Below the pieces are notes generated by a model. That model did not search any database and was not told where the DNA came from. It worked only from the letters and a program-made list of their open reading frames with translations. A program made the translations under genes and the position numbers. This document shows, piece by piece, positions 6,470 through 11,587 of a stretch of DNA of 21,001 nt. The stretch's first letter is position 1, and every line of letters starts with the position of its first letter. The stretch is taken from positions 1 to 21,001 of IMG/VR virus record IMGVR_UViG_3300025325_000157, one strand, 5' to 3'. Origin of the DNA: a virus.

Positions 6470-7338
6470 CGCTCGGGGTGTACGGCGCGGCATGGCTCGA
6501 GGGGATGCGCCCCAACGTCCGGCCGACGACGTGGAGCTTCTATGACGTCCTCGTGCGGCTCCATCTGGCCGACCTAGCCTACGTCGACCTCAATCGCCTG
6601 ACCGCGGGCATGGTGCGCGAGCTCGTGGCCACGCGTGTCAAGGAAGGCTACGCCTCGCGGACCGTCCGGGGCGTTGTCGGGGTGCTCTCGATGATCCTTC
6701 GCCAGGCCATGCGCGAGGGTCTGATCGTGATGAACGTGACCGAGGGCATCCGCCTCCCCAAGTTCACCGAGCGCCCCGCTCGCCCGTTCACGACCGAGGA
6801 GGCATACCACTTCCTCGAAGCCGTCAAGGGTGACTGGCTCGAGTCGCTATTCGTCACGGCCATCGGCACGGGCCTCCGGCGGGGAGAGCTCGTGGGCCTG
6901 TCGTGGTCGGACGTCGACCTCGAGGCTGGCGTTGTCCACGTCCGTCAGGCCAAGACCGCGCGAGGCGTGCGGACGATCCCGATGCCACCCTTCGTCATCG
7001 AGGCACTGCGCGAGCATGGCCGCGGGGTAGGGCCGATCTGGAAGGTCACCGAGGATGCCGTGACGCGGCACTTCCGTCTGCTCTGCCAGAGGGTTGGGCT
7101 GCCCCGGGTTCGCTTCCACGACCTTCGTCACACGACGGCTACGCTCCTACTGGCCGAGGGCGTCGACCCGCTGGTCATCCAGAGCATCCTGGGCCACACG
7201 AGCCTGGCCGTGACCGCGCGCTACGCCCACGTCGTCAGCGAGAGTCAGGTGGAGGCGATGCGGCGCCTCGGGGCTCGTTTGGCTGGACAATCGGCTGGAC
7301 ATCCAGACGAGGAAGCGAGCCGCGAGACGAACGGATGA
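6217..7338 (+). CDS. int: Tyrosine recombinase integrase
   Basis: A 373-aa tyrosine recombinase that would insert the phage genome at the tRNA-Gln-derived site just downstream. The N-terminus (GWGRGSLYRH to NLGTDPFGKRIRREWQRRT) is the AP2-like arm-binding domain, followed by a core-binding SAM-like domain (LGVYGAAWLEGMRPNVRPTT onward). The catalytic domain shows Arg221 in TGLRRGEL, Lys246 in QAKTARG, His301-x-x-Arg304 in HDLRH, His327 in LGHTS and the nucleophile Tyr336 in ARYAHV, so all residues are present. I chose the ATG at 6217, inside the excisionase frame; a GTG at 6244 is an alternative. The C-terminal tail is encoded by two of the GGCTGGAC repeats. Upstream extension of the frame only shadows the excisionase. 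Confidence 0.93.
   Translation: MAGQPYTPDVGRRGWGRGSLYRHAVIVNGKRRVYYRVAINLGTDPFGKRIRREWQRRTKEEATRVLEENLRRLRVGLPLEEGRVTLGVYGAAWLEGMRPNVRPTTWSFYDVLVRLHLADLAYVDLNRLTAGMVRELVATRVKEGYASRTVRGVVGVLSMILRQAMREGLIVMNVTEGIRLPKFTERPARPFTTEEAYHFLEAVKGDWLESLFVTAIGTGLRRGELVGLSWSDVDLEAGVVHVRQAKTARGVRTIPMPPFVIEALREHGRGVGPIWKVTEDAVTRHFRLLCQRVGLPRVRFHDLRHTTATLLLAEGVDPLVIQSILGHTSLAVTARYAHVVSESQVEAMRRLGARLAGQSAGHPDEEASRETNG
7281..7301. promoter_or_regulatory. Left pair of GGCTGGACA repeats, candidate integrase arm sites
   Basis: Two identical direct copies of GGCTGGACA (7281-7289 and 7293-7301) start 12 nt apart inside the 3' end of the integrase gene. A matching pair with the same 12-nt period lies on the other side of the tRNA-derived core. 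This symmetry is what arm-type integrase binding sites of a tyrosine recombinase attP look like; binding itself is inferred. Confidence 0.6.
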
Positions 7339-7358
7339 CCGATTTCCCGAGTGGTGAT

Positions 7359-7408
7359 TGGCTGGGGCGGAAGGATTCGAACCTTCGGTCTCCTGATCCA
7401 GAGTCAGG
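7359..7408 (-). other. attP core: 3' portion of tRNA-Gln(CUG) including CCA
   Basis: Read on the - strand, this 50-bp block is the 3' part of a tRNA. It has an anticodon stem 7404-7408 paired with 7392-7396 (5 bp, perfect), a seven-base loop with anticodon CTG (Gln), a 5-nt variable region, a 5-bp T stem with loop TTCGAAT, a CGCCCCA acceptor strand, discriminator G and an encoded CCA (7359-7361). G73 is the discriminator of known bacterial tRNA-Gln. The 5' half (D arm and TGGGGCG acceptor strand) is absent, so this is not a working tRNA gene. Placed 20 nt after the integrase stop, it is the segment of identity that lets the phage insert into a host tRNA-Gln gene and restore its 3' end. Phage genes on both sides favour attP rather than a prophage end. 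Confidence 0.88.
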
Positions 7409-7439
7409 CACGGCCCCCCTCGGGCTTGCGAGCACGAGG

Positions 7440-7470
7440 CGCATAGGGCCGCAGGCGAGGGGTCGCATAG
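7440..7470. repeat. CGCATAG direct repeat pair in the attP region
   Basis: Two direct copies of CGCATAG (7440-7446 and 7464-7470), 24 nt apart start to start, lie between the tRNA-derived core and the right GGCTGGAC pair. Short direct repeats in this position are where excisionase often binds, but a 7-mer pair could be chance. Confidence 0.3.
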
Positions 7471-7490
7471 AGCATCGTCCAGAGCTGGCA

Positions 7491-7511
7491 GGCTGGACAT
7501 TTGGCTGGACT
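7491..7511. promoter_or_regulatory. Right pair of GGCTGGAC repeats, candidate integrase arm sites
   Basis: GGCTGGACA (7491-7499) and GGCTGGACT (7503-7511) repeat with the same 12-nt period as the left pair and in the same orientation, about 83 bp beyond the tRNA-derived core. This stretch (7339-7644) has no convincing gene and appears devoted to recombination sites. Confidence 0.6.
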
Positions 7512-7644
7512 GAAGCCGCACGGGGAGCGGCCCTGATGCCTGGCTAGGCCCGTGCCCCGCCCGTCCGGCCCTGGTCACCATTGGGCCGGCGCTCGCCTCC
7601 CCGTCGGGCCCGCCGAGGAAGCGGAGCCCTCCTGGGCGGGCCCG

Positions 7645-7782
7645 ATGGCCTGCGGGGAGACGGTGGAGGTCAGGGGTCAGGAGCGCGACGGGGCCGTGCT
7701 CATCGTGTCCCGGCGACGCATCCGCCTGACCAGAAGGGAGGCCGAACGCTTGAGTCTGGCCCTGTGGGACCGCTCGACGTGA
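7645..7782 (+). CDS. Small hypothetical protein next to attP
   Basis: A 45-aa ORF (MACGETVEVRGQERDGAVLIVSRRRIRLTRREAERLSLALWDRST). The body is compact: a strand pair (TVEVRG, AVLIVSRRRIRL) followed by a helix (TRREAERLSLALW). The frame is open upstream to a GTG at 7552, but those extra 31 residues are Gly/Pro-rich, so I prefer the ATG at 7645. It may be a small regulator or an unassigned accessory protein; no family is recognised. It stands alone between attP and a palindrome at 7810-7827. Confidence 0.5.
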   Translation: MACGETVEVRGQERDGAVLIVSRRRIRLTRREAERLSLALWDRST

Positions 7783-7809
7783 CCGTTCCACGCACGAAAG
7801 CCCTTTGAC

Positions 7810-7827
7810 AGTATCGGCGTAGATACT
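7810..7827. promoter_or_regulatory. Palindromic site AGTATC-N6-GATACT, candidate operator
   Basis: A perfect 6-bp inverted repeat with a 6-nt spacer lies in the only short gap (7783-7848) between the integration region and the block of rightward genes. A TTGACA (7805-7810) overlaps its left edge, but no -10 box lies 16-18 nt downstream, so a standard promoter is not established. The AT-richness against the GC-rich surroundings makes a repressor or activator site plausible. Confidence 0.35.
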
Positions 7828-7848
7828 CGGGATGGAGCTGCTAGTCCG

Positions 7849-8064
7849 GTGACGATCGTCGCTGGGCCGGCGACCTCCTCCCCGGCCCGCACCGCCCAGG
7901 CCTACGTCCTTGACGCTGAGGGCATCGTCCACGTCCGCCGCCACTGGCCGCCCCACGAGTGCCGCTCGGTGCTCTCCGACTGCCCCGCGGCGTGGCACGA
8001 GCGGGTGGTGACGCGCGAGGAGTTCCCCGGGCGCTGGGAGTGGTGCCGGACGTGCGCGCCGTGA
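7849..8064 (+). CDS. Small Cys-containing hypothetical protein
   Basis: A 71-aa protein from a GTG at 7849. After a polar N-terminus comes AQAYVLDAEGIVHVRRHW, a strand pair, then four cysteines: Cys38, Cys45, Cys66 and Cys69, the last two as CRTC. The spacing would allow one zinc site, but this is not a recognised zinc-finger family. It opens the rightward block after the palindrome; its stop overlaps the next GTG (GTGA). Confidence 0.5.
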   Translation: MTIVAGPATSSPARTAQAYVLDAEGIVHVRRHWPPHECRSVLSDCPAAWHERVVTREEFPGRWEWCRTCAP

Positions 8065-8195
8065 GCGAGGCCGCCATCGCCCTGGTCGTGGCCGCGGCGA
8101 TCGTGCTGCTCGTCGTCTCCTGGCTCATCCCCGAGCTCGACCGTGAGGAGGCCCGCGAGGCGGGTGAGGCGATGGTCGGTGAGGAGACGCCGTGA
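8061..8195 (+). CDS. Small single-pass membrane protein
   Basis: A 44-aa protein made of one transmembrane helix (AAIALVVAAAIVLLVVSWLI, residues about 4-23) and a charged acidic tail (PELDREEAREAGEAM). It starts at a GTG overlapping the previous stop, and its own stop overlaps the next GTG. Small single-pass proteins next to lysis genes can be spanin- or holin-like accessories, but nothing here proves it. Confidence 0.5.
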   Translation: MSEAAIALVVAAAIVLLVVSWLIPELDREEAREAGEAMVGEETP

Positions 8196-8389
8196 GCTGG
8201 GCTAGGTACTCAGCGACGGGCTCCTGGCACCTGACGTACCTGTTTCCCGGCGTCACGGTCACGGGCAACGTGAAGGTTCGGACCCTCTGCGGGCGCCTCG
8301 TGGCCGTCGGTTCCCCCACAGTCGCGCAGCCGCCCGAGGACGAGCGGACCTGCGAGCGCTGTTTCCAGCTCCGCGAGGTCCGGGCCTGA
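8192..8389 (+). CDS. Small zinc-ribbon-like hypothetical protein
   Basis: A 65-aa protein with WHLTYLFPGV, then VKVRTLCGRL (Cys33) and a final CxxC in ERTCERCFQL (Cys54, Cys57). Short phage proteins with HxTY, a single CG and a terminal TCxxC are common in high-GC phages and probably bind zinc, with three visible cysteines and His13 as possible ligands. The GTG start overlaps the previous stop. The stop shares one base with the ATG of the cysteine peptidase gene. Confidence 0.5.
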   Translation: MSWARYSATGSWHLTYLFPGVTVTGNVKVRTLCGRLVAVGSPTVAQPPEDERTCERCFQLREVRA

Positions 8390-9153
8390 TGCCCGCCCCG
8401 TCCGGCCACAAGCACTGCTCAGAGCGCGAGACCCCGCCGTGGATCTGTTGCGTGCCCTGCTCGGGGGTCATGTTCGCGCGCCACGTCAAGGACCTCGGCA
8501 TCCCGGTCAAGATCGAGGAAGTTCACAAGCTGCGGATCGCCTGTGGCGCGAGTCACCCGTCGACCTGCTCGGCGACCAGCCCGTGCGGCGTGTCGAACAG
8601 CCAGCTCATCACCGGCCTTCGGCGACGTTACGGCATCCGCGGCCTCGTGACCGGGACCTCGTTCTCGGACTTCTGGGCGGCCTTCGACCCGGGCATGGTG
8701 GCGTGCTTCACCGGCAAGATGGGCGCGTTCCCCGTCGGCCACCGGCTGCGCCGTTTCGACGCGGACTTCACGGGCTTCCACAAGTGCTTCGGCTACAGAT
8801 TCAATGGCAACGACGTGATGTGGTGGGACAACCCGCTCGCGCCGCGCGGCATCGGCTACCTCGGCGAGAAGGTGACCAAGGACGAGCTGCGCATCTACAT
8901 CAAGGCGGCCATCGCGGCGGGCGGGGCGTGGATCGTCGGAGAGAAGCTGGTCACGGCGACGCTGGAGCCGGTGCTCGCGCCGACTCTGGAACCCGCGCTT
9001 GGACCCGTCCTCGAGCCCATCTTCGAGCCGGTCTTCGAGCCGGCTGAGCCGCTCATCCTGCCCGGGCGCGACCTCCCGGTCCCGGGTCGCGAGGTCCCGC
9101 GCGAGCGCCATGTCGCCCCGACGCCTCTGATCGGGCCGACGAGGCCGATCTGA
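8389..9153 (+). CDS. C39-like cysteine peptidase, candidate endolysin
   Basis: A 254-aa protein. Residues 18-170 show the layout of a papain/C39-like fold: a cysteine segment WICCVPCSGVMFA (Cys20, 21, 24), the helix QLITGLRRRYGI, then the block GFHKCFGYRFNGNDVMWWDNPLAP, in which His131 and Asp147 would complete the triad. A short hydrophobic helix (about 171-186) follows. Residues 191-220 form about four 8-residue units of the LEPxLxP type, probably a stiff spacer. The C-terminus is basic and Pro-rich. The next gene is a holin-type protein, so a role in peptidoglycan peptide cleavage at lysis is a reasonable inference. Alternatively it could be a virion protease. The ATG shares one base with the previous stop. 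Catalytic assignment is mine. Confidence 0.55.
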   Translation: MPAPSGHKHCSERETPPWICCVPCSGVMFARHVKDLGIPVKIEEVHKLRIACGASHPSTCSATSPCGVSNSQLITGLRRRYGIRGLVTGTSFSDFWAAFDPGMVACFTGKMGAFPVGHRLRRFDADFTGFHKCFGYRFNGNDVMWWDNPLAPRGIGYLGEKVTKDELRIYIKAAIAAGGAWIVGEKLVTATLEPVLAPTLEPALGPVLEPIFEPVFEPAEPLILPGRDLPVPGREVPRERHVAPTPLIGPTRPI

Positions 9154-9527
9154 TGGAAGGCGACTGGACCGGCTACACCGTTCTTTCCCAGCTTCTTGTT
9201 CCGATCGCCTTCGCTGCCCTCACCGGGCTCGGCGCGCGCCTCGCCTGGACGTTCGACCGCTGGATGACCGCGCGTCAGGGACCACAGCACCAGGCCAACC
9301 TCAAGCGCGACGCCCTCACCGCGATCCTGAGCGTCGAGCAGGACCACAAGGGCGCAGCGAACGAGGAACGTCAGGAGGTCGGCTTGGCCCGCCTCCGTGC
9401 GCTGGCCAAGGGCCACGGCTATCGCGTCGACCAGGAGCAGGCCGTCGCCCTGCTCGAGGGAACGCTCTACGAGTTCAGGACCGGACGGGCCGACGTGCTC
9501 CCGGTCACAGAAGGAGGAGAGGCATGA
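9153..9527 (+). CDS. LLH-type phage holin
   Basis: A 124-aa protein with one N-terminal transmembrane segment (LSQLLVPIAFAALTGLGARLAW, about residues 11-32) followed by a long amphipathic region. That region (KRDALTAILSVEQDH, NEERQEVGLARLRALAKGHGYRVD and a final AVALLEGTLYEF) matches the pattern of the LL-H phage holin family. Holins oligomerise in the inner membrane and time release of the endolysin. It follows the candidate peptidase with a one-base stop/start overlap, which fits a lysis cassette. Its stop overlaps the next ATG. Confidence 0.72.
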   Translation: MEGDWTGYTVLSQLLVPIAFAALTGLGARLAWTFDRWMTARQGPQHQANLKRDALTAILSVEQDHKGAANEERQEVGLARLRALAKGHGYRVDQEQAVALLEGTLYEFRTGRADVLPVTEGGEA

Positions 9528-9742
9528 GCGCCACCAGTACGGACATCTTCCCGACCACCAGTAACGCGAGCAATTCCCAGCTCGATGTGGACACCAGGCC
9601 GTACAGCGTCCGCTTGGCCGAGGAAGTGTTGGAGGTCTACCTGATCCTCAGTAGGGGCACGCCCTTCGTTGACGTTGAGACGGACCTCGCCGCCGCGATC
9701 GATCTCGTCAAGTTCGCGCATAGCTTAAAGGAGGAGGCATGA
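9524..9742 (+). CDS. Small hypothetical protein
   Basis: A 72-aa protein with a strong Shine-Dalgarno (GGAGGAGAGG) just before its ATG. The N-terminus is Ser/Thr-rich. The remainder looks like a small helical unit (RPYSVRLAEEVLEVYLILSR, then DLAAAIDLVKFAHSL). No family is recognised. It lies between two membrane proteins of the lysis region and overlaps the next gene by 4 nt. Confidence 0.6.
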   Translation: MSATSTDIFPTTSNASNSQLDVDTRPYSVRLAEEVLEVYLILSRGTPFVDVETDLAAAIDLVKFAHSLKEEA

Positions 9743-10035
9743 GCTTCGATTTCAGTGTGGTCTTGAGCGGCGAGGGCGTCGCCGCGAGCGCGGTGTTCCT
9801 GGCCGGTCTGATCGAGCTGGCCAAGCGGCTGCCCGGCATCGGCCCGATCCTCGACGCGGGCAAGGAGGCGTGGGCCTCGGTGGTCGGCGCTGCCATCCTG
9901 GTCGGCTACGCGGCATGGGTCACGGGCTACGTTCTGGACCCGGTCTCGAGCGGCGCCCTGTTCCTCATCTGGTACGGAATCGCCCGCTTGGCCACGGCCA
10001 GCTACGATACGGCCAAGGGCATTGTCGGCGGATGA
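9739..10035 (+). CDS. Multi-pass membrane protein, possible second holin
   Basis: A 98-aa protein preceded by a strong Shine-Dalgarno (AAAGGAGGAGG). Three hydrophobic stretches are visible: GVAASAVFLAGLIEL (about 13-27), ASVVGAAILVGYAAWVTGYVL (46-66) and GALFLIWYGIARLATA (72-87). Size, topology and place after the LLH-type holin suit a second holin or antiholin, but no signature residues confirm it. It overlaps the next gene through ATGA. Confidence 0.5.
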   Translation: MSFDFSVVLSGEGVAASAVFLAGLIELAKRLPGIGPILDAGKEAWASVVGAAILVGYAAWVTGYVLDPVSSGALFLIWYGIARLATASYDTAKGIVGG

Positions 10036-10610
10036 GCCTCCACCAGCGCCGCGCGCTCCGTGGTGCCCCGTACACCGAAGAGCACGCCGCCTCGCTCGCG
10101 CGGGTCGCTCGCCACGCCCAACGGCCCAAGGGCTTCGGCCCGCTGCTCACCTGGTTCAGCGAGGTATGGGCGGCCGAGCTGCCCGAACGACTCCATGCCC
10201 GCGGCGTGTGGCGCGATCGCCTCACGCGCCGGGAAGCCGATGATGGCGCGCAGCCCGTCGGCGGTTCGATCCTTGGCTCGCCCAACCTCGCTGATCCCTT
10301 TCGTCGGCTCATGGAGAACAGCCCCTTCGAGACCGAGCTCGCCGTGCTCGACAACCGCGAATCGCTGGAGCGCCACTACGCCCGCCCCTGCCACGCCGCG
10401 GTGGCGAGGATCGCCCATCACTACCCGATGGCTGCCCGCTGGCTGGCCGCGCTGGCTTTCTCCGACTTCGACTGGCAGGCCCTCGCCCTGCGCCGACGGT
10501 GGAGCGAGGAGGAGACGCGCTTCTACCTCGAACGGATCCTCGAGCTGCTGTGGTCCGAGTTCGAGGAAGCCCCCCATGAACGCTGGTCAGGAGGTGCCGC
10601 CGTAGCGTAG
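10032..10610 (+). CDS. Unrecognised 192-aa phage protein
   Basis: Starts at the ATG overlapping the membrane-protein stop. The product is helical and rich in Arg, Trp and Ala: PLLTWFSEVWAAELPERLH, a middle SPNLADPFRRLMENSPFETEL, and a C-terminal run AARWLAALAFSDFDWQALALRRRWSEEETRFYLERILELLW. The terminal helices resemble a helix-turn-helix pair, so a late transcription regulator is conceivable, as is a packaging accessory given that the HNH and terminase genes follow. I do not recognise the family and assign no function. Confidence 0.6.
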   Translation: MSLHQRRALRGAPYTEEHAASLARVARHAQRPKGFGPLLTWFSEVWAAELPERLHARGVWRDRLTRREADDGAQPVGGSILGSPNLADPFRRLMENSPFETELAVLDNRESLERHYARPCHAAVARIAHHYPMAARWLAALAFSDFDWQALALRRRWSEEETRFYLERILELLWSEFEEAPHERWSGGAAVA

Positions 10611-10666
10611 GATGTAGCCGAACCGAACCCGCGAGCCCGAGGCGCGACCCGGGCGGGGCCTGACAG

Positions 10667-11074
10667 GTGACCGACGCCCTTGAGTCACCCAAGGCGGTTC
10701 GGCGTCCCCTTCGGCAAGCGCTCATGTTTCGCCCATGCCTCGGCTACCGTGGGCGCCCCTGCCCGTGGGGCCGACTCCTCGCTCACGGCTCGCGCTGTCC
10801 CGACTGCGCCCGGGCTGAGGACCGCGCCCGGCGTCCTGGTACAGCGGCACGGGGCTACGGCACGACCCATCAGCGAGCGCGCAAGCGGCTGGCTCTGACG
10901 CTCCCCGCTCCGTGCGGCTACTGCCACCAGCCTGTACTACCGGGTAGCGCGTGGGCCGCGGCGCACGTGGTCGACGGCGACCCGACGCAAGGCTGGTTCG
11001 CAGCGCACTCGGCGTGCAACGAGCGCGGGAAGGGGAGGGCGGGTCAAATCCCTGGCACCCTCAACCCTCGCTGA
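10667..11074 (+). CDS. HNH endonuclease
   Basis: A 135-aa HNH nuclease. Zinc-ribbon cysteines are visible as CPDC (44-47) and CGYC (83-86). The core RPGTAARGYGTTHQRARKRL is typical of phage HNH proteins, and the catalytic region AAHVVDGDPTQGWFAAHSACN supplies His100, His114 and Asn118. HNH proteins beside the terminase genes are known in HK97-type phages to assist terminase in cutting cos DNA during packaging, and this one sits directly upstream of the small terminase gene. I list the GTG at 10667; the ATG at 10724 would remove 19 weakly conserved residues and is equally possible. Confidence 0.85.
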   Translation: MTDALESPKAVRRPLRQALMFRPCLGYRGRPCPWGRLLAHGSRCPDCARAEDRARRPGTAARGYGTTHQRARKRLALTLPAPCGYCHQPVLPGSAWAAAHVVDGDPTQGWFAAHSACNERGKGRAGQIPGTLNPR

Positions 11075-11143
11075 CCCATGTCTACCTTGATTTTCTGATG
11101 TACGGGTTCAGGACTCGCGCCCGTATCCCGTAACGGAGGCGCG

Positions 11144-11587
11144 ATGCCAGGCCCCCTTCCCAAGCCGCTCGCGACACGTCGGCGGCGCAACCGAACATCC
11201 ACCGCTGCGCGTTTCACCGACGATGGGAGCGCACGTCCCAAGCGCCGCCCGGAGCTGCCGAGATCGATGCTCTGGCACGAGCTGACGAAGTCATGGTGGC
11301 GCGACGTTTGGACCTCACCCATGGCTCCTGAGTACCTCAAGGTCGACGTCCACGGGCTGTATCGGCTGGCCATGCTCGTGAACCGCTTCTGGATCACCGG
11401 TGGTGACAAGGAACTGGCCGCCGAGATCAGGCTTCAGGGTCAGCTCTTCGGGTTGACGCCGATCGACCGGCGCCGTCTCCAGTGGGAGGTTGCGCGTGCC
11501 GAGGAGGCAGAGGAGCAGCGCAAGCGGCGGAAGCCACCCACGATGCCTGTGGCTGACCCGCGGAGCATCATCCGCGCCGTGTCGTGA
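11144..11587 (+). CDS. terS: Terminase small subunit
   Basis: A 147-aa protein with an ACGGAGG Shine-Dalgarno (11132-11138). The N-terminus is very basic (PLPKPLATRRRRNRTS). The body has LWHELTKSWWRDVWTSPMAPEYLKVD, then LYRLAMLVNRFW and the typical ending EIRLQGQLFGLTPIDRRRLQWEV of P27-like small terminases. It recognises phage DNA and loads the large subunit. A basic C-terminal tail follows. The stop overlaps the GTG of the large subunit by 4 nt, which fixes the operon order. Confidence 0.85.
   Translation: MPGPLPKPLATRRRRNRTSTAARFTDDGSARPKRRPELPRSMLWHELTKSWWRDVWTSPMAPEYLKVDVHGLYRLAMLVNRFWITGGDKELAAEIRLQGQLFGLTPIDRRRLQWEVARAEEAEEQRKRRKPPTMPVADPRSIIRAVS

Noticed and set aside
7359-7440. A complete tRNA-Gln gene
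   Set aside because: The 3' part folds perfectly, but the bases where the D arm and the TGGGGCG acceptor strand should be do not match, so it is only the attP core.
7805-7833. A consensus promoter with TTGACA
   Set aside because: No TATAAT-like hexamer lies 16-18 nt downstream; GATACT is only 11 nt away.
11101-11132. TACGGG/CCCGTA hairpin before the small terminase gene as a terminator or cos site
   Set aside because: The stem is 6 bp with a 13-nt loop and no U tract, and nothing identifies a cos cut site.
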